Assembly (NCBI RefSeq): GCF_028595325.1
Contig: NZ_JAQQXR010000009.1
Coordinates: 124,001-188,000, forward strand
Direction: 5' to 3'
Source of the DNA: Janthinobacterium fluminis
GTDB taxonomy: Bacteria > Pseudomonadota > Gammaproteobacteria > Burkholderiales > Burkholderiaceae_D
Length of the DNA stretch: 64,000 bases
Shown: in pieces, positions 10,902 to 21,400 of the stretch
Layout of the letters: every line of letters begins with the position of its first letter
Position numbering within the stretch: position 1 is the stretch's first letter
Translations under genes and position numbers: made by a program
Notes under the pieces: generated by a model
Seen by the model: only the letters and a program-made list of their open reading frames with translations
Told to the model about the DNA's origin: nothing
Database searches by the model: none

Positions 10902-11294
10902 CTAGTCATGTTCGACGCCGGCCGCCGGCCGCGCCGGCGCCGCGCGGGGCAGCGGCCAGTGCTCGACGACGCGGCTGATCTGGCCGCCTGCAATGTCGAA
11001 GAAGGCAATGCCGGTGGCCGTCTCGCCGTCGCGCGTCAAGGCCACCTCCGACACGGCGCGGGCGCCGTCGACAAGCAGGCGCAGCAGTTCAATCTGCCAC
11101 TGGTCCAGGTGGCTGGCATTAAATGCCGCGCAAGCGTCCCGGCCGCGGATGCGCTGGCGCGTCTGCGGCAGCTCATAGACGATATCGGCGGCCAGCAGGG
11201 TGGCAAAGGCCGGCCAGTTGCGCGCGTTTGCGTGCAACCAATACGCTTCAATCACTTCCCTGCTATTCAGTTCCAACGGTCCGTCCCTTCGCAT
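10902..11294 (-). CDS. NTF2/SnoaL-like domain protein, 130 aa
   Basis: A small cone-fold protein beginning LNSREVIEAYWLHANARNWPAFATLLAADIVYELPQTRQRIRGRDA, the standard NTF2-like opening (helix hairpin, then beta strands), and ending with the ISRVVEHWPLP strand. The family includes isomerases, dehydratases and non-enzymatic binding proteins, so the reaction cannot be assigned. It is probably cytoplasmic and is divergent from the cupin gene. Confidence 0.75.
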   Translation of the reverse strand: MRRDGPLELNSREVIEAYWLHANARNWPAFATLLAADIVYELPQTRQRIRGRDACAAFNASHLDQWQIELLRLLVDGARAVSEVALTRDGETATGIAFFDIAGGQISRVVEHWPLPRAAPARPAAGVEHD

Positions 11295-11460
11295 GCGAAA
11301 TCAAAAACTGCAACATTGGCAAATGGATTATAGGACAAACCGTAAGAGCGTGATTTCCCGGCCGGGTTTTGTGCCAGAATTCACACACCCCCACCTTCTT
11401 CCAGAAAGGCTGCGGCCGCCTGGCGCCGGCTCCCCGGCCGTCGGCGCCGCTGACACCGAC

Positions 11461-11859
11461 ATGAGACTGACTTCCCTGCCCCGCGCCGCGCTGGCGCTGC
11501 TGCTGTGCGCCGCCGGCGCCGTCGCCACCGCGCAAAGCGGCGCCATCAAACGCACTGTCATCGAACGGGCCGACGTCTCCGTGCCGCACCGCGAAGCCGT
11601 CGTGGCGCGGGTCGAGCTGGCGCCCGGCGGCGTGGCCGGGCGCCACACGCATCCGGGCGACGAGATCAGCTATGTGCTCGAAGGCGAAGGCGAACTGCTG
11701 ATCGACGGCGCCGCGCCGCGCCCGCTGAAAGCCGGCGACGCGTTTGTGGTCCCCGCCGGCACCGTCCACGACGCCAAAAACACCGGCGCGGCGACGCTGC
11801 GCGTGGTCGGCGTGTATGTCGTCGAAAAGGGCAAGCCGCTGGGCAGCCCGGCCGAGTAA
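11461..11859 (+). CDS. Exported cupin-domain protein, 132 aa
   Basis: A signal peptide (MRLTSLPRAALALLLCAAGAVATAQS) is followed by a single conserved beta barrel. Cupin motif 1 reads GRHTHPGDEISYVLEGEGEL and motif 2 GDAFVVPAGTVHDAKN, with the metal-binding His/His/Glu/His set complete. It is therefore likely a periplasmic metal-binding small-molecule enzyme or sensor. The substrate is unknown. The ATG at 11461 is the one that yields the signal peptide. Confidence 0.8.
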   Translation: MRLTSLPRAALALLLCAAGAVATAQSGAIKRTVIERADVSVPHREAVVARVELAPGGVAGRHTHPGDEISYVLEGEGELLIDGAAPRPLKAGDAFVVPAGTVHDAKNTGAATLRVVGVYVVEKGKPLGSPAE

Positions 11860-11989
11860 GGCGGAGGGCGAAAAAAACCACAAGCCCTGTACTTTCCCGC
11901 TGTGAAATGACAAGATGTCGCCGTGACTAACAGATGACGTTGGGAGTTCCGGCTCACATCGTATTTCACCAGACTGGAACGTGAAAAGC

Positions 11990-14050
11990 ATGGCTGCGGA
12001 CGGTGTTTCAAAGGATGGCGCCGCGCTGCGGCGCGCGGGGCCGCGCTGGGCCGCGCCGCATTGGCGCGGCGCCGCCGCGCTGCTACTGCTGCAGGTGCCG
12101 CGCGCGGCGCTGGCCGATGCGCCGGCGCAGGCGCAGGACGGCGCCCGCGACCTGACCACGCTGCCGATCGAACAACTGCTGTCGATGGAAGTGTACAGCG
12201 CCTCGAAATTCCTCCAGCCGGCCAGCCAGGCGCCGTCCACCGTGTCCGTCATCAGCGCCGCCGACATCCGCGACTTCGGCTGGCGCACGCTGGCCGACGT
12301 GCTGCGCAGCGTGCGCGGCCTGTACATCAGCTATGACCGCAACTACAGCTATCTGGGCGCCCGCAGCTTCCTGCGCCCGGGCGACTACAACACCCGCTTC
12401 CTGCTGCAAATCGACGGCAAGCGCATCAACGACGCCGTCTACGACCAGGCCCCGATGGGCGGCGAGTTCCCGCTCGACCTGGAGCTGATCGAGCGCATCG
12501 AGTACGTGCCCGGCCCCGGCTCGTCGATCTACGGCGCGAACGCCTTTTTCGGCGTCATCAACGTCATCACCAAGCGGCCGCAGGACCTGGCCGGCGCCCG
12601 CCTCGGCGTCGCGGCCGGCCAGTCCGGCGCCCGCAAGGGCAGCGCCAGCTACGGCTGGAGCGACCAGCAGGGCCGCGCCGTGCTGCTCTCGGCCAGCCGC
12701 TACAAGAGCGACGGCCGGGACCTGTACTTCGCCGAATTCGACCAGCCGGAAAACGGCAACGGCGTGGCGCGCCGGCTCGACTACGAAAGCGGCCAGCGCT
12801 TCTTCGCCAAGGGCGGCGGCGGCCCGTTCGAGCTGTCGCTGCAGCACGCCGAGCGCAGCAAGGGCATCCCCACCGCCTCGTTCGAGCAAAGCTTCGGCGA
12901 CGAGCGCTCGCGCACCATCGACACGCAGACCTATCTGGACCTGGGCTACCGCAGCGTCCTGCCGTCCGGCGCCGCGCTGGCCGCCCGCCTGTACTGGGGC
13001 CGCTTCGACTCGGTCGGCGACTATATCTACGACGTCCCCAGGGAGCGCGTGAACCACGACGGCAGCTCCAGCCGCTGGTGGGGCTTCGACCTGAGCGTCG
13101 TCGCCGCGCCGCTCCCCGGCCACAAGCTGGTGGCCGGCGCCGAGTACCGCCGCGACTACCGCCTGGGACAGTTCAGCTTCGACGTCGCGCCCCACGTCGA
13201 CTACCTGCGCGACGAGCGCCACAGCAAGCGCTTCGGCCTGTACCTGCAGGACGAGGTGAGCCTGCGCGCCGACCTGCTGCTGAACGCCGGCCTGCGCTAC
13301 GACCACCACGCGCGCAGCGGCGCCGCCTACAGCCCGCGCCTGGCGCTGATCTGGCAGGCCGGCCCCGGCACCACGCTGAAGGCCATGCACGGCACCGCCT
13401 ACCGCGAGCCGAACAACTACGAGCTGTACTACGCCCTGCCCGGCCGCGGCGGGCAAAGCGCCAATCCGGAGCTGCGGCGCGAGCGCATCCGCAGCAGCGA
13501 ACTGGCGCTGATCCAGCAGTTGCGCCGCAACGAGCGCGTCACCGTCAGCGTCTTCCAGAACCAGGTCAGCGGCCTGATCTCGCAGGCGCTCGACGCCGGC
13601 ACCGGCCTGCCCTACTTCAGCAACGCCTCCGGCAACCGGGCGCGCGGCGTCGAAATCGAATACGAGCGGCGCTGGCGGGCGGCCACGCTGCGCGCCAGCT
13701 ACAGTTGGCAGCAGCTGCGCCAGGACGACGCCGGCGCCAGCGCCGTCAATTCGCCCGGCCAGCTGGCCAAGATCAATCTGGCGACGCCGCTGTGGAACTC
13801 GCCCTGGCGCGCCGGCGCCGAGCTCCAGTATGTCGGCCCGCGCGACACGCTGCGCGCGCGCACCGGCGGCTACTGGCTGGCCAACCTGAACATCTTCTCG
13901 GCCGCGCTGACGCGCCATGTCGACGTCGCCTTCGGACTCTACAACGTCTTCGACCGCCGCTACGTCGACCCCGCCCCCCGCTCGCAGCGCCAGGACAAGC
14001 TCGAACAGGACGGCCGCTGCGCGCGCGTGACGGTCAACCATGCGTTTTAA
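11990..14050 (+). CDS. TonB-dependent outer-membrane receptor, first gene of a YfiR/c-di-GMP operon
   Basis: A 686-residue receptor with a signal peptide ending near ALADA, a TonB-box/plug region (STVSVISAADIRDFGWRTLADVLRSVRG through GPGSSIYGANAFFGVINVITKRP), and a 22-strand barrel with the C-terminal TVNHAF aromatic end. The plug subtype (LADVLRSVRGLY) is that often coupled to YfiR and GGDEF genes. The stop overlaps the YfiR-like start by 11 bases. GTG 11981 is a possible alternative start. The ligand is unknown; context suggests the receptor reports to c-di-GMP signalling. Confidence 0.85.
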   Translation: MAADGVSKDGAALRRAGPRWAAPHWRGAAALLLLQVPRAALADAPAQAQDGARDLTTLPIEQLLSMEVYSASKFLQPASQAPSTVSVISAADIRDFGWRTLADVLRSVRGLYISYDRNYSYLGARSFLRPGDYNTRFLLQIDGKRINDAVYDQAPMGGEFPLDLELIERIEYVPGPGSSIYGANAFFGVINVITKRPQDLAGARLGVAAGQSGARKGSASYGWSDQQGRAVLLSASRYKSDGRDLYFAEFDQPENGNGVARRLDYESGQRFFAKGGGGPFELSLQHAERSKGIPTASFEQSFGDERSRTIDTQTYLDLGYRSVLPSGAALAARLYWGRFDSVGDYIYDVPRERVNHDGSSSRWWGFDLSVVAAPLPGHKLVAGAEYRRDYRLGQFSFDVAPHVDYLRDERHSKRFGLYLQDEVSLRADLLLNAGLRYDHHARSGAAYSPRLALIWQAGPGTTLKAMHGTAYREPNNYELYYALPGRGGQSANPELRRERIRSSELALIQQLRRNERVTVSVFQNQVSGLISQALDAGTGLPYFSNASGNRARGVEIEYERRWRAATLRASYSWQQLRQDDAGASAVNSPGQLAKINLATPLWNSPWRAGAELQYVGPRDTLRARTGGYWLANLNIFSAALTRHVDVAFGLYNVFDRRYVDPAPRSQRQDKLEQDGRCARVTVNHAF

Positions 14051-14573
14051 GCGCACCCCCGGCAACTGCGCCGGCGCGCTGCTGGCGCTGCTATGCCTGC
14101 AATGGCCGGCGCCGGCGCTGGCCCAGGCCGTGCCGGAATACGATTTGAAGGCCGCCTTCGTCTTCAACTTCGCCGTGTTCACCGACTGGCCGCCGGACGC
14201 GCTGCCCAGCGGCGCCGCGATGACCATCTGCGTCTACCAGGGCAACACCCTGCAGCCGGCGCTGACGGCGCTGAGCGACAAGCTGGTCAACGGCCACAAG
14301 GTCGGCGTGCGCGCGCTGGGCGGCGCGGCCAGCCTGCGCGGCTGCCAGATCCTCGTGCTCGACAGCCAGGACCGCGAGCGCTGGAGCCAGGTGCGCCGCG
14401 AGCTGGCCGGCGCCAGCGTGCTGACCGTCTCCGACGACCGCGCCGACGGCATGGCGATCGCGCTCAGCGTCGAAAACAAGCGCATCGGCTTCGACGTCGA
14501 CCTGGCCGTGCTGCGCCAGGCGCGCCTGACCTTGAGCTCGAAGCTGCTGCGCCTGGCCAGGAGCGTGCAATGA
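14040..14573 (+). CDS. YfiR-family periplasmic regulator (DUF4154)
   Basis: A 177-residue exported protein. After the signal peptide (to ~AQA, residue 29) comes YDLKAAFVFNFAVFTDWP, the family opening, then ICVYQGN, LRGCQILVLD and ENKRIGFDVDLAVLRQARLTLSSKLLRLA, all standard YfiR features, with two Cys that can form the structural disulfide. In Pseudomonas, YfiR binds and represses the periplasmic part of the diguanylate cyclase YfiN. Here the next gene is a membrane GGDEF/EAL protein whose ATG overlaps this stop (ATGA), so the pair is probably translationally coupled. Confidence 0.9.
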   Translation: MRFKRTPGNCAGALLALLCLQWPAPALAQAVPEYDLKAAFVFNFAVFTDWPPDALPSGAAMTICVYQGNTLQPALTALSDKLVNGHKVGVRALGGAASLRGCQILVLDSQDRERWSQVRRELAGASVLTVSDDRADGMAIALSVENKRIGFDVDLAVLRQARLTLSSKLLRLARSVQ

Positions 14574-16483
14574 TCGAGGCCCTGAAGCTGAACGGCCCGG
14601 CGCGCCTGATCGGCAGCAAAATGGCGCGCCTGAACCTGATCACCTCGGGCGTGATGATGGCGGTGGCCAGCATCATGCTGATCCTGTTCCAGTTCATCGC
14701 GCTGCGCAGCGCGCTGGTGGAAGACTTGCGCATCCAGGCGCGCATGGTCGGCAACAACAGCGGCGCCGCCCTGCTGTTCGCCGACCAGCGCGCCGGCGAG
14801 GAAATCCTGGCCGGCCTGGCGGCCTCGCCGAGCGTGCACAACGCCGGCATCTTCGGCGCCGGCGGCGCCCTGTTCGCCCACTACCGGCGCGCCGACGCGC
14901 CCATCCTGGGCATGCCGTCGACCCAGCTGCTGAGCGAAAAATTCCGCTACCGCGCCAACTTCGTCGAAGTGCTGGAACCGATCGAGGCCAACGGCGGGCC
15001 GATCGGTTCGGTCATGATACGGGCCGGCATGGCCCAGTTGTACCAGCGCCTGAGCACCTACGCCGGCTTCACGCTGGCCGTCGCGCTGTGCTCCTTCCTG
15101 CTGGCCTACCTGATGGTCACGCGCACCCGCCAGACGGTGCGCCACGCCGAAGCCCATCTGCACTACCTGGCCCACGTCGACCCCGTCACGGAACTGCCGA
15201 ACCGGCACGAGTTCAACGAGCGCCTGGCGTTCGCGCTGGCCCGCGCCGACCGCCAGGAAAGCAGCGTCGGCCTGCTGCTGCTGGACCTGGACAACTTCAA
15301 GGTCGTCAACGACACGCTGGGCCACAACTGCGGCGACGTCCTGCTGAAACTGGTGGCGCAGCGGCTGGTGGCGATACTGCGCGCCAGCGACATCATCTGC
15401 CGCATCGGCGGCGACGAATTCGTCGTGCTGGTCGAACCGGCCGACGACGCCTCCGAGGTTGCCTGCGTGGCGCGCAAGATCCTGGCCGCGCTGGCGGCCC
15501 CGTTCACGCTCGACAGCCACCAGCTGTACGTCAGCGCCAGCATCGGCGTGAGCCTCTACCCGGTCGACGCGCGCGACGCGCAAACGCTCACGCGCAGCGC
15601 CGACACGGCCATGTACCACGCCAAGAACAAGGGCAAGAACTGCTACTCCGCCTTCGTCCCGGAGATGGAGCTGCGCGCGCAAAAACGCCTGGCGATGGAG
15701 AGCAACCTGCGCAAGGCGCTCAGCAACGACGAGCTGTACCTGCACTACCAGCCGCAGATCGACCTGCGCAGCGGGCGCATCGTCGGCATCGAGGCGCTGA
15801 CGCGCTGGACCTGCCCGGAACTGGGGCCGCTCAGCCCGGCCGAATTCATTCCCGTCGCCGAGGAAAGCGGCATCATCGTGCCGCTCGGACGCTGGGTGCT
15901 GCAGACGGCCTGCCGCCAGGCGGCCGCGTGGCGCCGCGACGGCCTGCTCGACTCGGTCGAGCACGTGGCCGTCAACCTGTCGGCCTGCCAGACCCGCGAC
16001 AGCGGCCTGATGGCCGACATCCGCGCCGTCCTGGACGAAACGGCGCTGCCGGTCGGCCTGCTGGAACTGGAGATCACCGAGGGCGTCCTGATGGAGAACG
16101 TGCACGCCAACGTCGAACTGATGCAGCGCCTCCAGGACGCCGGCATCCACCTGTCGATCGACGACTTCGGCACCGGCTACTCGTCGATGTCCTACCTGAA
16201 GCGCTTCCCGATCGACCAATTGAAGATCGACCGCAGCTTCGTGCACGACCTGCCCGGCGACGGCGAGCCGATCGCCACCGCCATCATCGCGATGGCGCAC
16301 AGCCTGAACCTGCGGGTCGTCGCCGAGGGCGTCGAAACGGCGCAACAGGCGGACTTTTTGCGCCGCGCCGGCTGCGACATCGTGCAGGGCTACCATTACG
16401 CGCGGCCGATGGCGGCGGCGCAGCTGACGGCGCTGCTGCGCGAGCGCCAGGACTGGCGCCCGGGCGCGCAGGCGGCGCCGTAG
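14570..16483 (+). CDS. Membrane GGDEF/EAL protein with CHASE8-type sensor
   Basis: A 637-residue inner-membrane protein. TM1 is ~24-46, the periplasmic CHASE8-like domain ~47-165 (IQARMVGNNSGAALLFAD... is the YfiN-type signature), TM2 ~166-186, then GGDEF (~205-360) and EAL (~375-625). GGDEF is intact (RIGGDEFVVL), and EAL is intact (GIEALTRW, plus DDFGTGYSS and KIDRSFV). Both cyclase and phosphodiesterase activities are therefore possible. Start ATG 14570 overlaps the yfiR stop. The organisation matches the YfiN/YfiR module, but with an added EAL domain and a TonB receptor instead of YfiB. Confidence 0.92.
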   Translation: MIEALKLNGPARLIGSKMARLNLITSGVMMAVASIMLILFQFIALRSALVEDLRIQARMVGNNSGAALLFADQRAGEEILAGLAASPSVHNAGIFGAGGALFAHYRRADAPILGMPSTQLLSEKFRYRANFVEVLEPIEANGGPIGSVMIRAGMAQLYQRLSTYAGFTLAVALCSFLLAYLMVTRTRQTVRHAEAHLHYLAHVDPVTELPNRHEFNERLAFALARADRQESSVGLLLLDLDNFKVVNDTLGHNCGDVLLKLVAQRLVAILRASDIICRIGGDEFVVLVEPADDASEVACVARKILAALAAPFTLDSHQLYVSASIGVSLYPVDARDAQTLTRSADTAMYHAKNKGKNCYSAFVPEMELRAQKRLAMESNLRKALSNDELYLHYQPQIDLRSGRIVGIEALTRWTCPELGPLSPAEFIPVAEESGIIVPLGRWVLQTACRQAAAWRRDGLLDSVEHVAVNLSACQTRDSGLMADIRAVLDETALPVGLLELEITEGVLMENVHANVELMQRLQDAGIHLSIDDFGTGYSSMSYLKRFPIDQLKIDRSFVHDLPGDGEPIATAIIAMAHSLNLRVVAEGVETAQQADFLRRAGCDIVQGYHYARPMAAAQLTALLRERQDWRPGAQAAP

Positions 16484-16499
16484 ACATCGCGGCGGGACG

Positions 16500-16542
16500 A
16501 AAAAAAGCCGCCCCGGCCATTGCTGGCCGGGGCGGCTTTTTT
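16500..16542. terminator. Bidirectional terminator between the GGDEF/EAL gene and prfC
   Basis: A long GC stem (GCCGCCCCGGCCA / TGGCCGGGGCGGC) with a TTGC loop is flanked by an A-run on one side and a T-run on the other. It can terminate both convergent transcripts. Confidence 0.85.
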
Positions 16543-16568
16543 CATGGCGGGCGGGCGCCCGCGCCGGC

Positions 16569-18221
16569 TTAGGCCAGCTTGACGGCGTGCTCGCGCGTGG
16601 CGTGGAAGGTCAGCTTCGGCCAGCGCTCCTCGGTCAGGCGCAGGTTGACGCCCGACGTGGCCAGGTAGGCCATGTTGCCGGCCGCGTCGTAGGCGACGTT
16701 GTGTCCCAGCGCCGCCTCGAAATCCTGCAGGATGCGCTTGTCGTCGCAACTGACCCAGCGCGCGCTGCTGATGCTGGTGCCCTCGAACACGGCGTCGACG
16801 CCGTACTCGTTCATCAGGCGGCTGGCGACCACCTCGAACTGCAGCACGCCGACGGCGCCCAGCACCAGCTCGCCGCCCTGCACCGGCTTGAAGACCTGCA
16901 CCGCGCCCTCCTCGCCGAGCTGCTGCAAGCCCTTGTGCAGCTGCTTGATCTTCAGCGGATTGCGGATGCGCACCGAGCGGAAGAAGTCCGGCGCGAAGTA
17001 CGGGATGCCGGTGAACTGCAGCATCTCGCCCTCGGAAAAGCTGTCGCCGATCTGCATATTGCCGTGGTTCGGCAGGCCGATGATATCGCCGGCGTAAGCC
17101 TCCTCGACCTGCTCGCGCGAGGACGCCATGAAGGTGACCACGTTCGACACCTTGATCTCGCGGCCCAGGCGCAGATGCTTGACCTTCATGCCGCGCTCGA
17201 AGCGGCCCGAGCACACGCGCAGGAAGGCGATGCGGTCGCGGTGGGCCGGGTCCATATTCGCCTGGATCTTGAAGACGAAGCCGGAGAACGGCTGCTCGGC
17301 CGGCGCCACCACGCGCACGGTGGCGTCGCGCTCGCGCGGCGCCGGGGCCCAATCGACCAGCGCCGACAGGATCTCGCGCACGCCGAAGTTGTTGATGGCC
17401 GAGCCGAAGAACACCGGCGTCTGCACGCCGGCCAGGAACTGCTGCAGATCGAAGGGATGCGAGGCGCCGTGCACCAGCTCGACCTCCATCTTCAACTGCT
17501 CGATCTCAAGCGGGAACATCTCGACCAGGCGCGGATTGTCGATGCCCTTGATGACCTCGAAAGTCTGGTCGGCCTTCTCGTCGCCGGCCTTGAACAACAT
17601 GATCTCGTCGCGCAGCAGGTGGTACACGCCGCGGAAATTCTTGCCCATGCCGATGGGCCAGGTCACCGGCGCGCACTGGATCTTCAGCACCGACTCCAGC
17701 TCGTCGAGCAGGTCGAGCGGATCGCGCGTCTCGCGGTCCATCTTGTTCATGAACGTGACGATGGGCGTATTGCGCATGCGGCACACCGCCAGCAGCTTGA
17801 TCGTCTGCGCCTCGACGCCCTTGGCGGCGTCGATCACCATCAAGGCCGAATCGACGGCGGTCAGCACGCGGTAGGTATCCTCCGAGAAGTCCTGGTGGCC
17901 CGGCGTGTCGAGCAGATTGATGACATGCTCGCGGTGCTCGAACTGCATCACCGAACTGGCCACGGAAATGCCGCGCTGCTTCTCGATCTCCATCCAGTCG
18001 GAGGTGGCGTGGCGGCCGCTCTTGCGCGCCTTGACGGTGCCGGCCAGCTGAATCGCGCCCGAGAACAGCAACAGCTTCTCGGTCAGCGTCGTCTTACCCG
18101 CATCCGGGTGGGAAATGATGCCGAAAGTGCGGCGGCGCTGCACCTCACGGGCGATCGCGGCGGGCGCCTTCGCGGCGGAAGGGGAATTATCGGGAGTAGA
18201 AACTTCGGTATCGTTAGCCAT
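16569..18221 (-). CDS. prfC: Peptide chain release factor 3
   Basis: A 550-residue translational GTPase that recycles RF1/RF2 from the ribosome. G1 is [13 protein letters not shown], the G2/switch region is [14 protein letters not shown]3 is [14 protein letters not shown] and G4 is NKMDR, followed by domains II and III characteristic of RF3 ([19 protein letters not shown]). The start is uncertain: ATG 18221 or ATG 18233 both precede the ~40-residue variable N-terminus. It is convergent with the GGDEF/EAL operon and shares its terminator. Confidence 0.95.
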   Translation of the reverse strand: MANDTEVSTPDNSPSAAKAPAAIAREVQRRRTFGIISHPDAGKTTLTEKLLLFSGAIQLAGTVKARKSGRHATSDWMEIEKQRGISVASSVMQFEHREHVINLLDTPGHQDFSEDTYRVLTAVDSALMVIDAAKGVEAQTIKLLAVCRMRNTPIVTFMNKMDRETRDPLDLLDELESVLKIQCAPVTWPIGMGKNFRGVYHLLRDEIMLFKAGDEKADQTFEVIKGIDNPRLVEMFPLEIEQLKMEVELVHGASHPFDLQQFLAGVQTPVFFGSAINNFGVREILSALVDWAPAPRERDATVRVVAPAEQPFSGFVFKIQANMDPAHRDRIAFLRVCSGRFERGMKVKHLRLGREIKVSNVVTFMASSREQVEEAYAGDIIGLPNHGNMQIGDSFSEGEMLQFTGIPYFAPDFFRSVRIRNPLKIKQLHKGLQQLGEEGAVQVFKPVQGGELVLGAVGVLQFEVVASRLMNEYGVDAVFEGTSISSARWVSCDDKRILQDFEAALGHNVAYDAAGNMAYLATSGVNLRLTEERWPKLTFHATREHAVKLA

Positions 18222-18304
18222 ATTCGTGACCATAATATGGCCCATGCGAAAAACCCTCGATTTTACAGACTCTTGCGCCCTTCGTGTGAACAGAAACACA
18301 AAGC

Positions 18305-18418
18305 AACAATGGGGTCAGGTCTAGACATGGCGGTTTTGGGCCGGAAAAACCGCCATGTCTAGACCTGACCCCATTGTTACGCTGGCGAAAACCGTCATGT
18401 CTAGACCTGACCCCAGGG
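18305..18418. repeat. REP-like repeat cluster, site 1 (three copies, first two a perfect REPIN)
   Basis: Three copies of a ~27-nt element with core GGGGTCAGGTCTAGACATG followed by (A/G)CGGTTT. Copies 1 (+) and 2 (-) form a perfect 33-bp inverted repeat, 18305-18337 and 18346-18378, with an 8-base spacer. Copy 3 (-) starts at 18388 and carries the A variant. The core contains the palindrome GTCTAGAC. The same element recurs at 48429-48534 and 62607-62752. It lies between the prfC 5' end and the pilY1 3' end. No open reading frame is present. Confidence 0.9.
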
Positions 18419-18426
18419 GTTGGCAA

Positions 18427-21400
18427 CTATTCTTTGACGCGGCGCCAGCCGACTTTGTGGGCGCCGATGGCGTTCGGCGCCGCCAGGGAGTTGGTGATCA
18501 TTTTGCCGTCGGCCAGGGTGGTCACCATTTTGTAGGCGCCCGACGGCAGCCGGATGATGATGAAGCCAACCGCCGCCGAGTTGTTCGATAGGGTGCCGCC
18601 CACTACTTGGTCGGTGCTGACGTAGCTGCCGCTGCAGGCGTCGTATTGGTAGACGTTGCTGGTGCCGCCTACGGTGCAGGTCGATTCGGCGCTGGGGATG
18701 TTGGTGACGACGTTGATGGCGCCCGAGACGATTTTCGGGTCGAGGTTCATGCGTTCGCCGGCGTTGACTTTCCAATCCAGGTACCAGCCGTTTTTCAGCG
18801 ACAGGTCGACGTCGTTGTCGGTGACGGTGTAGCTGCCGCCCGTGCCGATGCGGCTCAGCGTTTGTTCGACCATGCTGCTGCCGCGCAGGTCGGCGATGGT
18901 GGCGCCGCTGTCTTTGAGCAGGTACAGGCTTTGTGTCGAGATGTCGGTGACGTCGGGGATGTCGAGCAGGCGCCCGGTGCCGAAGACGACGACGCGCTGC
19001 GCCGTCGAGGTGACGGTGCCTTCCGCCGAGCGGGTGTCGACCTTGCAGGTGGTGACGTCGGGCCGCGTGGTGATGGGCTTGGCCGTGCCGGCGTCGCCCA
19101 TTTTGAGCACCGGCACGCTGGCGCCGCTGGCGTCGCTGAGGTCGAAGCGCCACATTTGCCCCTGGTTGTCGCCGCCGTAGATGTAGGTGGTGACGGGGTC
19201 GCTGGCCGGGTTGGCCGTGATGGCGGTGATTTTCGCCAGGCCCGACGGCGTCGCCAGGCTGCCCGAGCCGGTCGAGATTTTTTTCAGCACGGTGCCGGTG
19301 GCGACGTCGACGATGTAGAGGTAGCCCAGGCCGCTGCCGCTGGCCACGCCGTCGACGCCGGGCACGTTGTTGTAGCCCGAGGTCAGGTAGACCACCCATT
19401 TGTTGTTCCATTTGCCGAATTGGGGGTTGCCGAAGCTCAGGCCCAGGTCCGGGTCGTTTTTGGCGCAGACGACGCTGTCGGCGCACAGTTCCCACAGCGC
19501 CTGCGGGCTGGTCGGGTTGGTGACGTCGATGGCGTAGTAGCCGCGCCCGCCGCCGTTCAGGCCGGCCACGAGTACGGTCTTCCAGACGCCGCCTATCTGT
19601 ACGTCGGCCAGTTCGGGCGAGCCGTCGACGCTGAACTGGTGGTTGGTGCCGTAGCCGGTGCTCGCTTGCAGCGCCAGCTTTTTCATGGTGATGCGCGGCG
19701 CGTAGGCCCAGATTTCCTTGCCGCCCTCCTGCCCCGCCGGCACCGTGGCGAGGGCGGCGTTGGGCGCGTAGAAGGCGTGCAGCATGCCGTCGTTGGCGGC
19801 GGCGAACAGGGTGCGCGTGCGCGCCAGCGAGGCGGCCTTGAAGGCGGCGTATCCGTCCAGCAGGTAGGCTTTGCGGGCGTCGTACAGGTAGGCCGGCTTG
19901 GCGCTGGCGACGTCGCCCAGCACCACCGGCACCGGCGTGACGCTGCTGGACGGGTCGGCCGCCGGCGTGTAGTAGGAGCGATAGATGGTGTCGTTGGCGT
20001 ATTGCTGCTGGCCGCGCAGCCAGTTGACCATGTTGGCGCCGCTGTTGGCGATGCTCTTGTTGTCCGCCGACAGCAGGGTGCATTGGGCCAGCGCGCCGCA
20101 CTGGTTGGCGAACCAGGATTGTTCGAGGGCGTGGCCGGCCACCAGCATTTCGCTGAACAGGAAGTTTTTCAGGGTGTTGGTGACCGGGTCCAGCCAGAGT
20201 ATCGTGCGCGTGTCGGTGGCGCTGCCGACTTGTTTGCCGAGTTGCGCCGAGGTGCTCCATTTGACCTCCGGCACCACCACGCCCGTCACCGTGTCGATGT
20301 AGCGGTCGCTCAGTTCGCCGAACCAGCGCACCGTCGTGAATGTGGCCGAGAAGATGTCCTTGTCTTCCTGGGAGATGTTGGGCGTCGAGGTGGCCGCCGC
20401 GGCGGCCGCGCCCACCTTGACCTGCAGCTTGGTGATCGCTTCGCTGAGGCCGGCCACGACTTCTTTCGGGTCGGAGGCGCTGAAGTATTTGCCGTGGCCG
20501 TTGATGGCGGCGTGCCACAGGTCGTCGACGCGCTCCTGGACGGTGCTGGCCGTGTTGGTGGTGTCGGGGTTCGGCCAGACGTAGGCGTTGTTGCTGTTCC
20601 AGGCGCAGCCGCTGCTGACGCCGCTGATCAGTTTGTAGAAGTCGCCGCCGACCTTGATCTTGGCGTTGTCGTAGTCCGGGTCGTAGGACATGATGCCGTC
20701 CACGCCCAGCCCCAGCGTGTAGGTGGTCATGTGCAGGTGGGTGTTTTCGCCGGCGCCGGCGCTGACCAGGCCGGGTTTCGTCATGTCCGGCTCCAGCGCC
20801 GGGCGCAGCGACACGGTGCCCGTGTTCGAGCCGCCGTTGTACCAGTACAGGGCGACGTCGGAGATCGACGGCTGGCTCTGGGTGCGGGTGTCGACGCAGC
20901 CGCCGGCCTTGGTGCAGAAGCGCGCCGCGTTTTCCACGTTGTCGTTGTTGAGCACTTCGGCCGCCGAGCCGCCGTTCCAGTAGCCGTCCGTGGTCAGTAT
21001 CATGAAGTTTTGCTGGCAGGGGAATTGCACGACTTCGGCGCCGGGGTCGTAGTTGTACGGCGACAGGTTGGCGAACATCTTGCCGATGTTGTGCATCGCC
21101 GGCCGCGTCGGCGTCGAGCCGCTGGTGGTGGTGTTGTACAGGGTGGTGTACCAGGTGGCGCGGGCGGTGGCGTTGAATTCGCCCGGCTTGATGTCGACGG
21201 CGCCGGCCGCGCCCATCACCGACAGCTTGGCGTAGCCGACCCGGTAGTTCGCCGTCAGCGGCGCGAAGGCGATGCCGACCGAGGTTTTCATCATTTGCAG
21301 ACGGGTCTTGTAGTAGGCGTACCAGTTGGCGAAATTCGTCATTTCCTCGGCATAGCTGCAGCTGCCGGCCGCCGTCACGCAGTCGCTGCGGTCCACCGCG

